Of a stretch of DNA of 64,000 bases, positions 55,517-64,000 are shown in pieces. Location of the stretch: assembly GCF_014200045.1 (NCBI RefSeq), contig NZ_JACHOV010000005.1, positions 62,001-126,000 of the forward strand. The letters run 5' to 3'. The notes under the pieces are model-generated. The model saw nothing but the letters and a program-made list of their open reading frames with translations, did no database searches and was not told the origin of the DNA. Position numbers and translations under genes: made by a program. Source of the DNA: Rhizorhapis suberifaciens (GTDB lineage: Bacteria; Pseudomonadota; Alphaproteobacteria; Sphingomonadales; Sphingomonadaceae). The first letter of the stretch is position 1, and the number at the start of each line of letters is the position of its first letter.

Positions 55517-56725
55517 ATGCTAGGCACGACCATCGTTCTCGCCATTCGCGAAATCCGCCGGCACATCCTGCGATCCTTCCTCACGATATTGGGCATCGTC
55601 ATCGGCGTTTCGGCCGTCGTGACGATGGTAACACTTGGCAACGGCGCCACGGCAGCGGTTCAGGAACAGATCAGCAGCCTTGGCGCCAACATCCTGCAGA
55701 TCCGCCCCGGCCAGGGTTTTGGGCGCGGCGGTGGGGGACCGCGGCCTCCTGATTTCAAAACAGGCGATGTCACCGCCATCGCCCAGCAGATTGCTGGCGT
55801 GAAAGCAGTAGCGCCTCAGGTCCAATCTTCTGCGGTCGCTGTACGAAATGCTGCCAATTGGACCACGACTGTGAATGGCACCAGTTCGGCCTATTTCGCT
55901 GCGCAGAAATGGGATTTGGTCGCTGGCCGAATCTTCAATCCCTCCGAGGAACAGGCGGGCAAGTCCGTCTGCATCATCGGCAACACCGTCCGCGTGAACC
56001 TTTTCAACCATGGCGATCCCGTAGGCGAACGCTTCCGCATCAAGGATGTAAGCTGCGAAGTCATCGGAGTTCTTTCTGCGCGTGGTCAGGGAGGTATGGG
56101 CAATGATCAGGATGATGTCGTCATCATGCCGATCAAGACGGCGCAACGTCGCTTTGAGGGCAACCAGGACGTAGAGTCCATCACCGTTGCCGTCGACGAT
56201 GCCTATGAAACCTCTGCCGTCCAAACCTCCATTGAAAAGCTTCTACGGGAAAGGCGGCATATCACGGGCGGCAAGCAGGACGATTTCAACATCTTCGATA
56301 CCAAGCAGATCAGCGATACATTGCAGGGCACGACCAAGATCCTGACCGCGCTGCTCGGAGCGGTAGCGGCGGTCAGTCTGCTGGTCGGCGGTATCGGCAT
56401 CATGAATATCATGCTTGTATCGGTGACCGAGCGCACACGGGAAATCGGCATCCGCCTCGCTATCGGCGCTGTTGCCAGAGAGGTGTTGTTGCAGTTCCTG
56501 GTGGAAGCGGTCGTGCTTGCCTGTCTTGGAGGTCTGCTTGGCATATTGATCGCGCTCGTTGCCAGCATGGTGGTAGCGCCGATGATCCAGGTGCCGTTCG
56601 CCTTTGACTGGCAGATCAATTTGCTGGCCTTCATTTTTTCGGCGGCGATAGGCGTTATATTCGGCTTTTTCCCTGCCCAGCGCGCCGCATCGCTTAATCC
56701 CATCGACGCGTTGAGACACGAATAG
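55517..56725 (+). CDS. ABC transporter permease, MacB/FtsX type
   Basis: A 402-residue membrane protein. One helix near the start (SFLTILGIVIGVSAVVTMV), a large periplasmic MacB_PCD domain (about 45-240) with a Gly-rich GRGGGGPRPPD loop, and three helices in the FtsX domain near the end (GGIGIMNIMLVSVTERTREIGIRLAIGA is the signature). It is a mechanotransmission type pump that drives substrate from the periplasm through the adaptor and outer-membrane duct. The substrate is not predictable: macrolides, lipopeptides or own surface products are all possible. Confidence 0.93.
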   Translation: MLGTTIVLAIREIRRHILRSFLTILGIVIGVSAVVTMVTLGNGATAAVQEQISSLGANILQIRPGQGFGRGGGGPRPPDFKTGDVTAIAQQIAGVKAVAPQVQSSAVAVRNAANWTTTVNGTSSAYFAAQKWDLVAGRIFNPSEEQAGKSVCIIGNTVRVNLFNHGDPVGERFRIKDVSCEVIGVLSARGQGGMGNDQDDVVIMPIKTAQRRFEGNQDVESITVAVDDAYETSAVQTSIEKLLRERRHITGGKQDDFNIFDTKQISDTLQGTTKILTALLGAVAAVSLLVGGIGIMNIMLVSVTERTREIGIRLAIGAVAREVLLQFLVEAVVLACLGGLLGILIALVASMVVAPMIQVPFAFDWQINLLAFIFSAAIGVIFGFFPAQRAASLNPIDALRHE

Positions 56726-56733
56726 GGCGGGGC

Positions 56734-58203
56734 CTACTCCCGCGCGCTGTGCAACAGCCAGGCCGGCACCAGCCGATGACCAGTAGCGCGGTCCACAAGG
56801 GCCAGAATGTCCTGCACCATGTTCCATTCGGCGCGCATCACGCCAAACGCCCAAATTACCAATAGAGCTCCGCACATGGCCGCCGCGCTCCATGTGCCGG
56901 TTTGCTGGAACAAGACGAACGCAATCAGCAACGCTGAACCTGCTACATAATAGAACAGCCTTGTTCCTCCCAGGAAAAAAGGATGTTCGAGCGCCCGGTT
57001 CGCCATTGCAAGCCCAAGGACAAAGGCCAGAAGCTCGGCCAGGACGAAGCCGGCGACGATGCCTTCGATGCCATCTATCAACATCAACCCCGCAAATGCT
57101 GCAGGAAAGGCAATCATCCGCACCGCATTGCCGATCATGACAATATGGCTGCGGCCCAGCCCGATGGCCGCCGTCACCGGCCACATTCGAACAAAACGCG
57201 CGCTTTGAAGCGTGGCGATTAGCGCGATATCCAGCCACGCCACGGCAAACTGCTCGCCATAAAGCAGGGGCACAGCCAATGGCGCGACGAGAACAAAGCC
57301 AAATTGCATCGCCAGGCCGGCAAGCATCGTTTGCCCGCCGAGCGCTGCATAAGCACGCTTCCAGGCGGCAACGTCCCGTCTGTCGGAAATGCGCGGCAGG
57401 AACATCGTGGTCATGAACCGCATCAGCATCGCCGAGGGATAGTAAATGAGCAGGATCACCGCCGAATAATGCCCCAGCGCCGCTACGCCCAACTGGTTGG
57501 AAATGAAGATGCGATCACCCTGCCCCCCGATAAAAATCAGCAATCCATTGATCATCAGCGGCCAGGCAAATCGCGTAAGCCGGGAGGCATATTCGGAGGC
57601 ATAGCGGGCGGCATAACGTTGCCGCGCCACCAGGTGCGACATGAGCACGGTCACCAGCGACCGGGCGATCAAGCCATAAAGAATGGCCGTAAAATCCCTC
57701 ACCGCCAGCGCTGCTCCGGTCGTGACGATCAGGCTGACGACCTCTGCTGCCAAAACGATCCGCCCTTCGCCACGGAAGTCACTTTCGCGTTGCTGACGGC
57801 GATAGTCCCAGTGGACCAGCCCCATTAACAAAGGCGCGATGGCGAGCACGACAATGTCAGGCGCAAGCTGTGGCGCGCCCGAGAGCGATGCAATCGGACC
57901 AGACAATATAATCAGCCCCAGTGCGATCGCTATCCCCCGCCCTATCGATACCAGGTGCGTAAGGCCCAACAGCGCCCGATCATTGCCGTCCCTGTCCTGC
58001 ACCAGAAAACGATCGCTGCCGCTGTCCGTCACAGAGTCGAAGAATTGCGCCGTCAGGATGAGAATGGCCGCAAGGCCGAGTTGCTCGGGACCCAATATCC
58101 GCGCCAGCACCGTATAGCGCGCAAGGGCGCAAATCTGGGCAACGCCCGATGCGGCCAGGAATGCCTTTGTCCCCCGCCGGGGCGGTTCCCTTTCACCAGA
58201 CAA
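56734..58203 (-). CDS. Polysaccharide/oligosaccharide flippase (Wzx/MOP superfamily)
   Basis: A 489-residue polytopic membrane protein with 12-14 hydrophobic segments. The N-terminal ARYTVLARILGPEQLGLAAI and the paired DRIFISNQLGVAALGHYS are typical of the lipopolysaccharide biosynthesis/oligosaccharide flippase family (MOP). It should move lipid-linked glycan across the inner membrane. It stands alone: the preceding operon converges on it and the type I secretion-like gene diverges from it, with no polymerase or transferase beside it. Confidence 0.87.
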   Translation of the reverse strand: MSGEREPPRRGTKAFLAASGVAQICALARYTVLARILGPEQLGLAAILILTAQFFDSVTDSGSDRFLVQDRDGNDRALLGLTHLVSIGRGIAIALGLIILSGPIASLSGAPQLAPDIVVLAIAPLLMGLVHWDYRRQQRESDFRGEGRIVLAAEVVSLIVTTGAALAVRDFTAILYGLIARSLVTVLMSHLVARQRYAARYASEYASRLTRFAWPLMINGLLIFIGGQGDRIFISNQLGVAALGHYSAVILLIYYPSAMLMRFMTTMFLPRISDRRDVAAWKRAYAALGGQTMLAGLAMQFGFVLVAPLAVPLLYGEQFAVAWLDIALIATLQSARFVRMWPVTAAIGLGRSHIVMIGNAVRMIAFPAAFAGLMLIDGIEGIVAGFVLAELLAFVLGLAMANRALEHPFFLGGTRLFYYVAGSALLIAFVLFQQTGTWSAAAMCGALLVIWAFGVMRAEWNMVQDILALVDRATGHRLVPAWLLHSARE

Positions 58204-58254
58204 GCCTGAAGCGCTCCCGATCCATTTTCATTCCATCGCCTACGCAAAAAGTGG

Positions 58255-60027
58255 ATGCAAATAAAGCTGCCTGCCGAAATGGACCCAATTGATATCGGGA
58301 CCAGGCGCCCGTCCGGATTACAAGAGGTTCTGCAAAGGATCGGCCGCATGCCTGCCCAACACCCCTCCCGCATCGCTACCGTTCTGAAAAAATCGAGATC
58401 GGTCTTCACCTCGATTTTCATTTTGAGCGCCGCCCTCAACGTCCTGCTTTTGGGCGGTGCGCTCTACATGATGCTGGTCTATGACGTCGTCCTTCCGGCG
58501 GGCAGCCTGCCGACTCTCTGGGGCCTCCTCCTGATCGTTATTCTGGTCTATGCCTTCCAAACGATCATCGACATCATCCGCACCCGCCTTTTAAGTCGCG
58601 TAGGCGCCACAATAGACCAGGACTTGGGCCAGGACATATTCGATCTCGTCTCTCAACTCGCAATCGACCGTCCAGGAAAGGGAGAAAGCCTGCAGCCCAT
58701 CCGGGACCTCGACCAGGTCCGGAATTTCCTGGCGAGCAGCGGACTTCTGGCCATTGCCGATCTTCCATGGATGATCTTTTTCATCTTGGTACTGGCGTTG
58801 CTGCATTGGTCACTGGGCCTGACCGTCCTTCTCGGTGGAATTGCCTTGCTCGCCCTGACCTATTCGACCGACCGCCTGACCCGGGCGCCTACCGAACTGC
58901 TGACGCACAACGCCAATCAGCGTCTCGCCCTTGCCGAAAGCAGCCGCCGCCATGCCGAAATATTGAAGGCGATGGCCATGGGACCGGACATGCAGCGCCG
59001 CTGGAACGGCTATAGCCAAGCCTTTCTGGGCGCGCAGCAGTCGCTGGCCGACACGGCGGGAACGATGGGAAGCATCAGCAAGATAGCAAGGATGCTCCTT
59101 CAATCTCTGGTACTGACGGTCGGCGCGATCCTGGTCATAGAGGGCAAGGCGACGGGTGGAGTCATCTTTGCCAGTTCCATTCTGGCTTCGCGAGCCCTGG
59201 CGCCGGTAGAACAGGCCATAGGCAATTGGCGGAGTCTTGCCGCTGCCCGGCAAAGCTGGCGAAGGCTGGAGCATCATCTGGCCGAGCTCAGTCCGGAACA
59301 CATTCCGCTCCACCTGCCGACGCCCTCCAGGCAATTGCAGGTCCAACATCTGGCGGTCATTCCTCCTGGAGCGACAAATCCGGCTCTCGCGGGCATAGCG
59401 TTCACCCTCGCCGCCGGCGATGTTCTGGGCGTTATCGGACCAAGCGGATCGGGGAAATCGACCCTGCTGCGGGTCATGGCGGGCATATGGCCCCCCACCC
59501 ACGGCCATGTCCGGTTGGATAGTGCGGCGCTGGACCAATATGCCGAACAACAGCGTGGACGCGCTTTAGGATATCTGCCGCAAAATGCAGAGCTGATCGA
59601 CGGCAGCATCGCGGAAAATATCGCGCGCTTCATGGAAGGAGCGAAATCGGATCATGTTATATCGGCCGCTGAAATGGCCGGCGTTCACGAACTGGTGAAA
59701 CGCATGCCGCAGGGCTATGGGACAACCGTGGGCCCCAACGGAGCCTTCCTATCGGCGGGCCAACGGCAGCGGATCGCCTTGGCGAGGGCTCTGTTTGGCA
59801 ATCCCTTTCTTCTTCTGTTGGACGAACCCAATTCAAATCTTGATCCAGAGGGTGAAGCAGCGCTCGCAGCTGCCGTCGACGGGGTTCGCGAGCGCGGCGG
59901 GATCGTCATCCTGGCCGCCCACCGCAGGTCGATATTACGATCCGCGGATAAAATGCTGCATCTTGAGGCAGGTCGCATGAAATCCTTTGGGCCAAAGCAT
60001 AGGGTGCTCGAAGAATTGGAGAGGTGA
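58255..60027 (+). CDS. Type I secretion-like ABC permease/ATPase (PrtD family)
   Basis: Up to 590 residues; an ATG at 58348 with AAGGA before it gives 559. Six helices (about 50-330, FTSIFILSAALNVLLLGGALYMML the first) precede the ATPase: Walker A GPSGSGKST (about 395), signature LSAGQRQRIALARAL (about 499), Walker B LLLLDEPNSNLD (about 519) and a final HRRSIL. No C39 peptidase precedes the helices, which fits PrtD/HasD. Such proteins need an HlyD-type partner and a TolC; neither is adjacent, so it is an orphan here. Cargo could be an RTX protein, not seen in the window. Confidence 0.87.
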   Translation: MQIKLPAEMDPIDIGTRRPSGLQEVLQRIGRMPAQHPSRIATVLKKSRSVFTSIFILSAALNVLLLGGALYMMLVYDVVLPAGSLPTLWGLLLIVILVYAFQTIIDIIRTRLLSRVGATIDQDLGQDIFDLVSQLAIDRPGKGESLQPIRDLDQVRNFLASSGLLAIADLPWMIFFILVLALLHWSLGLTVLLGGIALLALTYSTDRLTRAPTELLTHNANQRLALAESSRRHAEILKAMAMGPDMQRRWNGYSQAFLGAQQSLADTAGTMGSISKIARMLLQSLVLTVGAILVIEGKATGGVIFASSILASRALAPVEQAIGNWRSLAAARQSWRRLEHHLAELSPEHIPLHLPTPSRQLQVQHLAVIPPGATNPALAGIAFTLAAGDVLGVIGPSGSGKSTLLRVMAGIWPPTHGHVRLDSAALDQYAEQQRGRALGYLPQNAELIDGSIAENIARFMEGAKSDHVISAAEMAGVHELVKRMPQGYGTTVGPNGAFLSAGQRQRIALARALFGNPFLLLLDEPNSNLDPEGEAALAAAVDGVRERGGIVILAAHRRSILRSADKMLHLEAGRMKSFGPKHRVLEELER

Positions 60028-60175
60028 TCTGCCCCCATAAGCCATACGACTTACCTAAAAAGAACCGTCCATAATGGACCGTCATGGTGGAACGAGCAGC
60101 CACTTCTTCACCCAATCTTTACCACATCCCGGCATCCTGCAAAGCACGCATCAACCTTCAGATCGGATTGAGATC

Positions 60176-60364
60176 ATGGCGGCGCTATCCAGGGTAGATA
60201 TCGAAACATCAGAGCCGCAGGCGAGCATGGCCGAGCTCATTCCTTTCCCCGCTACAGGAAGTCGGAGCGCGCGAGCCAAGCTGGAGGACATGGCCTCGAT
60301 GTGCGTTGGTTATTTGTCGCTGCTGGGGTTTGTTTCCGGCATGGCGCTGCTCATCGTTCGCTAA
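60176..60364 (+). CDS. Small protein with one C-terminal membrane segment, 62 residues
   Basis: Starting at the ATG at 60176, the sequence has a hydrophilic part rich in Ala, Ser and Glu and a hydrophobic tail (about 42-60, CVGYLSLLGFVSGMALLI) ending in VR. It looks like a tail-anchored inner-membrane protein. The ribosome site is weak, and it lies 148 bases beyond the ABC gene. No family recognised. It ends 3 bases before the converging MFS gene. Confidence 0.5.
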   Translation: MAALSRVDIETSEPQASMAELIPFPATGSRSARAKLEDMASMCVGYLSLLGFVSGMALLIVR

Positions 60365-60367
60365 ACG

Positions 60368-61669
60368 TCAAGAGCCGATCAGACGACGAAGGACGGGCCA
60401 CATGGCCGCGTCTGAAAGCAGCCACCAGGCCAGCGCCGCGACAAACAGCGTAGCGATGCCCAGGGCGGCGATCACGTCGGTCACGCTTGCACCGAGGGCC
60501 AGCATGACGGTGGCTGCCACTATGGTCAGGACGACGATGGCCGCATTCACGATATTATTGGCTGCAATTGTCCGCGACCGCTCTCCGGGGGGGCTGCGGG
60601 TTTGCAGTATCGCGTAAAGGGGGACGATGAACATCCCCCCGGCGATTGCAATTCCCGCAAGGTCGATGACAATCCGCCAACTCCCAGTACTTTCCATGAA
60701 GGCCGCAATGGACGCGCCGGGCGCCTCAATGACGAAAGCGTTTGCCGCGAGAGACAGGTCGATCATCAGGGCTGCCAGCGCCAGCGCCGTTACCGGCACA
60801 TATCGGGCCGAAACTTCCCCCTGCAACAGGCGATTCACCAGCATGGAGCCGATAGCCACACTGACGGAAAAGATCAGCAGAAACAATGTCGCCACTTGCT
60901 GACTGGCCCCCAATGTCCCGCGCACCATAGGCGCAAGCTCAGCCAGCAGAACCGCGCCAACCGAAAAGAACCAGCTGATCCCAAGGATCGATGGCCAAAC
61001 GCCTGGGCCATGGCGAGCGATCTTCAAAATCAGCCATGTGCTTTGGAAAATATTCCGGTTGATGCAAAGTTCGGGGGCCAGGGCGGGCGCGGATGGCACT
61101 GCCAGGCTTGTCAGGAAACCCGTCACTGCCAGTCCTGAGGCTACAAGCCCTGCTTCTTGCGGCGAGACAACCCCTGCCAATAGCTGTCCGCTCAGAACCG
61201 CGACGAAAGTCCCTGCCTCAACGAGCCCTGTACCGCCCATGATCTCATGGGGCCGCAGATGCTGGGGCAAAATGGCATATTTGATCGGCCCGAAAAAAGC
61301 GGAATGGACGCCGAGCAGGAACAGCGCCCCCAATAACAAGGGAATGGATGCTATCCAGAAGCCAGCGAGGCCAAGGCCCATGATGACCACTTCTGCGCCC
61401 TTCACCACGCGCATCAATTTCATTTTGTCCCAAGCGTCGGCACATTGTCCCGCCAGGGCTGAAAAAAGAAAAAAAGGTAGGATGAACAGGCCGGTCGCCA
61501 CCGTCGCCAATATCTCCCCCTTGCCGGGATGGTTCACATAGAGGCTGAAATTGGCGAGGAACAAAAGGGAGAATTTGAAAAGATTATCGTTGAACGCACC
61601 CAGGAACATCACCACGAACACCGGCCCGAATCGGCGCTTGGCAAGCAGTGACAGGTCAGGTGCGGACAT
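60368..61669 (-). CDS. MFS transporter, lysophospholipid transporter LplT-like
   Basis: A 433-residue, 12-helix transporter. FGPVFVVMFLGAFNDNLFKF at the start, and FFGPIKYAILPQHLRPHEIMGGTGLVEAG, are hallmarks of the LplT group, often fused or linked to acyltransferases (Aas). It may flip lysophospholipids across the inner membrane for re-acylation. No acyltransferase gene lies next to it. trxB is 97 bases upstream on the same strand, without an obvious link. Confidence 0.88.
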   Translation of the reverse strand: MSAPDLSLLAKRRFGPVFVVMFLGAFNDNLFKFSLLFLANFSLYVNHPGKGEILATVATGLFILPFFLFSALAGQCADAWDKMKLMRVVKGAEVVIMGLGLAGFWIASIPLLLGALFLLGVHSAFFGPIKYAILPQHLRPHEIMGGTGLVEAGTFVAVLSGQLLAGVVSPQEAGLVASGLAVTGFLTSLAVPSAPALAPELCINRNIFQSTWLILKIARHGPGVWPSILGISWFFSVGAVLLAELAPMVRGTLGASQQVATLFLLIFSVSVAIGSMLVNRLLQGEVSARYVPVTALALAALMIDLSLAANAFVIEAPGASIAAFMESTGSWRIVIDLAGIAIAGGMFIVPLYAILQTRSPPGERSRTIAANNIVNAAIVVLTIVAATVMLALGASVTDVIAALGIATLFVAALAWWLLSDAAMWPVLRRLIGS

Positions 61670-61766
61670 AACCGTTCCTCAAGTCACGGGATTATCAGCC
61701 CTAGGGATACGACTGTAAAGACGGGGACGAAAACCGATTTGGCAAAATCCTCCAGAACTCAGCCGC

Positions 61767-62732
61767 TTATTCGGCGGCAGCCACCATCTCAAAATCCGCC
61801 TCCGCTAGGAAACGTTCGGCATCCAGCGCCGCCATACACCCCATGCCTGCGGCCGTCACCGCCTGCCGGTAGATCTTGTCCGTCACGTCGCCTGCCGCGA
61901 AGACACCAGGAATACTGGTGCGGGACGTGCCTTTTTCGACCAGAAGATAGCCTTCATCGAGCGGCAAGATGCCTTCAAATAGTTCGGTAGCGGGCTTGTG
62001 CCCGATGGCCACAAAAGCGCCATCCGCCGTGACATGCGACTTCTCGCCCGTCACTGTGTCCAGCAGGTCCACGCCCACCAGTCCCTCAGGAGTCCCGCCG
62101 CCGACGAAACGCTCCACGCTCTTGTTCCACAACACCTTGATATTGGGGTGTGCAAACAGCCGATCCTGCAGGATTTTTTCCGCGCGAAAACTGTCACGCC
62201 GATGGATCAGCGTCACGTCGTGACTGTGATTGGTGAGGTACAGCGCCTCCTCGACCGCGGTATTGCCGCCACCGATCACCACGACCTTCTTGCCACGATA
62301 GAAAAAGCCGTCGCACGTGGCACAGGCGGAAACACCCTTCCCCTGCAGCAAAATCTCGCTTTCCAGACCAAGCCACTTGGCTTGAGCGCCCGTGGCGATC
62401 ACCAGCGTATCGCCATAATATTCCACTCCTCCGTCACCGATCAAGCGAAACGGCCGCTTCGAAAGGTCCACCTCGACGATTTGATCGTACATCATGCGGG
62501 CGCCGACATGTTCCGCCTGGGCCTGCATCTCTTCCATCAGCCAAGGCCCCTGAATCACATCACGGAAGCCGGGATAATTTTCCACATCCGTCGTGATCGT
62601 CAGCTGTCCGCCCGGTTGCAGACCCTGAACCACGATCGGCGCAAGCCCCGCCCGCGCCCCATAAATGGCCGCGCTAAGCCCCGCAGGGCCGGAACCAAGG
62701 ATCAGCATGCGGGTGGAATGGGTGGATGTCAT
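61767..62732 (-). CDS. trxB: Thioredoxin-disulfide reductase
   Basis: A 321-residue flavoenzyme. GSGPAGLSAAIYGARAGL binds FAD, CATC (Cys137, Cys140) is the redox pair, and VVVIGGGNTAVEEALYL binds NADPH; GVFAAGDVTDKIYRQ is the FAD signature. It passes electrons from NADPH to thioredoxin, which may also feed the peroxiredoxin above. The ATG at 62732 gives a normal start; a longer reading to 62819 has no support. Confidence 0.97.
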   Translation of the reverse strand: MTSTHSTRMLILGSGPAGLSAAIYGARAGLAPIVVQGLQPGGQLTITTDVENYPGFRDVIQGPWLMEEMQAQAEHVGARMMYDQIVEVDLSKRPFRLIGDGGVEYYGDTLVIATGAQAKWLGLESEILLQGKGVSACATCDGFFYRGKKVVVIGGGNTAVEEALYLTNHSHDVTLIHRRDSFRAEKILQDRLFAHPNIKVLWNKSVERFVGGGTPEGLVGVDLLDTVTGEKSHVTADGAFVAIGHKPATELFEGILPLDEGYLLVEKGTSRTSIPGVFAAGDVTDKIYRQAVTAAGMGCMAALDAERFLAEADFEMVAAAE

Positions 62733-62851
62733 GGGCAGCTTTCCGATTGTTGCTCTGTCGATTCGCTCAGATGCGGGAGATAGTGATTGGCGCGGGTCCT
62801 GCGCAAGCGGCGCGAACATAGAGTTTCTTTGCCGACTGGAAGCAGCCGCCT

Positions 62852-63589
62852 TTAATCCATGACGGACGGCAGATCCTCGAACCCTTTCCGCAAGGCTGCT
62901 GCCCAGCTCTGCGAAATTGCGCCGAACTGCGGATCGTCCGCCTCGATCCGTGTGCGCGTGCGGAAATCGAAGGTATCTCGTTCAATGATCGCAAGGTCCA
63001 GAGGCATGCCGACGGAAAGGTTCGACCGCAGCGTCGAATCCATCGACACGCACACTGCCTTGACGCACTCTTCGATCGAGGAGCCGGGGCTGATCACGCG
63101 ATCGAGGATAGGCTTGCCATATTTATGCTCGCCAATCTGGAAATAGGGCGTGTCTACCGTCGCCTCGATGAAATTGCCGGCGCTGTACATAAGATATAGC
63201 CGCGGCCTGCCGCCCTTGCGCTGACCGCACACCATGATCGTGGCGTCCGCGGCCGATCCTTGCAATTCGATTGTATGGCGATACTTGCCCTGCATTGAGG
63301 CCATCGCCTCGCCTGTAAGCTGAGCGACGCGGAACATACTGTCACAATTAAGGATGGTTTCGACATTGGGGTCGTCAGCGGCTTTCTGGATGCCCCGCGC
63401 CAATATCGACTGGACCCCCTGAGTGATCGACAAATTACCCGACATCAATATGCCGATGGCGCGCTCGCCAGGCACTTCATACGTAAACAGCTTCCGAAAG
63501 CGCGAGATATTGTCCATACCCGCATTGGTTCGGGTGTCCGCAAGCATCACAATGCCCGCATCCACTCTTACCGCCACGCAGTAGGTCAT
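62852..63589 (-). CDS. Anbu/BPH-type proteasome-related protease
   Basis: A 245-residue protein of the N-terminal-nucleophile class. MTYCVAVRVDAGIVMLADTRTNAG-type start (split) gives Thr2 as the nucleophile after Met removal; ISRFRKLF and GQRKGGRPRLYLMYSAGNFIE-like strands follow the proteasome beta fold. This is Anbu, an ancestral-type proteasome subunit that forms helical or ring-like assemblies and whose substrates are not known. In many genomes it is linked to a transglutaminase, an alpha-E and an ATP-grasp gene; none is adjacent in this window. AGAGGA precedes the ATG at 63589. Confidence 0.9.
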   Translation of the reverse strand: MTYCVAVRVDAGIVMLADTRTNAGMDNISRFRKLFTYEVPGERAIGILMSGNLSITQGVQSILARGIQKAADDPNVETILNCDSMFRVAQLTGEAMASMQGKYRHTIELQGSAADATIMVCGQRKGGRPRLYLMYSAGNFIEATVDTPYFQIGEHKYGKPILDRVISPGSSIEECVKAVCVSMDSTLRSNLSVGMPLDLAIIERDTFDFRTRTRIEADDPQFGAISQSWAAALRKGFEDLPSVMD

Positions 63590-63613
63590 TTTCCTCTCGC
63601 CTCGTGTCGTTGT

Positions 63614-63718
63614 TATTGCTGCCGGGCCTGTTCGGCCTCGTTGGGGCTGGGGTGCGCGATCCAAACGTCCGCGTCAATGAAGATCTCACCCGCGGCCTTG
63701 AAGGAACCGCATCTCAAA
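63614..63718 (-). CDS. Possible 34-residue reading frame before the Anbu gene
   Basis: From a TTG at 63718, the frame reads GEIFIDADVWIAHPSPNEAEQ with acidic-type codon choice and ends TAA at 63614, 25 bases before the Anbu start. There is no ribosome site. It may be a real peptide or chance. Confidence 0.2.
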
Positions 63719-63752
63719 GGCCCAGGCGCGCCGCAATAACAAGGGGTGCAAA

Positions 63753-64000
63753 CTATTTTCCCGAACCCTTGCCATTATTGTTCGCGCTCTTGGAATTGCC
63801 ATTATCAGAACCGCTATCATTATGCGGGTTGCTTTTGGCAGCGGCGGCGGCAGCTTTTCCGGGCACTGAATTGGATGGCTGTGAGCTTTCCCCCGCGTCG
63901 GCTTCAGGCGCTGTTGGAGCAGCTGCTGCAAAAGCGGGCTGGCCTTCGGACGGCTCAATTGAGGCGAAAAGGCTGGCCGATCTTTCAAGGCTGCTGGCAA
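63753..64000 (-). CDS. C-terminal tail of an unidentified protein, cut by window edge
   Basis: On the minus strand a frame is open from the window edge to TAG at 63753-63755. It is low in complexity: first Ala/Pro/Glu (APTAPEADAGESSQPSN), then Ala, then Asn/Ser/Gly/Lys (NGNSKSANNNGKGSGK) at the end. This looks like the disordered hydrophilic tail of a larger protein that starts outside the window. Another frame over the same bases is also open, so the choice rests on composition. Confidence 0.45.
   Translation of the reverse strand, partial: ASSLERSASLFASIEPSEGQPAFAAAAPTAPEADAGESSQPSNSVPGKAAAAAAKSNPHNDSGSDNGNSKSANNNGKGSGK

Noticed and set aside
56243-57238. 331-codon minus-strand frame across the MacB-type permease and flippase genes
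   Set aside because: It spans two well-supported genes and has no recognisable domain.

Overview
The window is a chromosomal segment of an alphaproteobacterium, most likely a sphingomonad (Sphingobium/Sphingomonas type). The GC content is high. The gene set includes an RcdA/DUF1465 protein, two short DUF465 proteins, a DksA with a degenerate zinc finger, the ATPase inhibitor zeta subunit (DUF1476), a GTTC-N7-GTTC LexA box, an N-terminal LpxB-like (LAB_N) protein and an Anbu-type protease. No phage, transposase, integrase, CRISPR array or rRNA was seen; the region looks like vertically inherited core genome. Both edges cut a gene: a GT4 glycosyltransferase on the left and an unidentified protein tail on the right.

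Layout. 1-2.2 kb: glycosyltransferase end and an SplB-like radical SAM gene with an SOS box at its start. 2.2-10.5 kb, minus strand: lytic transglycosylase, RlpA, D,D-carboxypeptidase, tmk, holB and then dnaE, an overlapping chain joining wall remodelling with replication. 10.6-13.9 kb: tRNA-Ser(UGA), a tandem PilZ-like protein, glnB-glnA. 14-25.5 kb: aldehyde dehydrogenase, tamA-tamB, rcdA, DUF465 pair, dksA, a Ser/Thr/Gly-rich exported protein with a PEP-CTERM-like tail, and a host-attachment-family protein. 25.6-30.4 kb: serS, surE, nlpD-like lipoprotein, rimO. 30.5-35 kb: PilZ protein, lepB-rnc-era, pgi. 35-44.5 kb: two membrane glycosyltransferases, LAB_N protein, sorbosone-dehydrogenase-like enzyme, small proteins, marR-nlpC/P60-argC, leucyl aminopeptidase. 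44.5-47.3 kb: peroxiredoxin, zeta subunit, BolA, Grx4 and two small stress/VOC-type proteins. 47.4-51.9 kb, minus: fabD-fabG-acpP-fabF-mltG. 52-56.7 kb: a tripartite MacAB/TolC-like efflux operon with ATPase and permease as separate genes. 56.7-64 kb: polysaccharide flippase, type I secretion-like ABC protein, LplT-like MFS transporter, trxB, Anbu protease.

Most genes are housekeeping functions for the envelope (wall hydrolases, outer-membrane assembly, glycolipids, fatty acids), replication and translation, and redox balance. The most notable signals are regulatory or small: the LexA box, a perfect 12-bp inverted repeat in the peroxiredoxin leader, a terminator inside the fab operon, two related intergenic hairpins, several unannotated-type small proteins, and the low-complexity sorted surface protein. 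I did not find a convincing wholly new multi-gene system. Functions come from reading motifs by eye; no database search was run.
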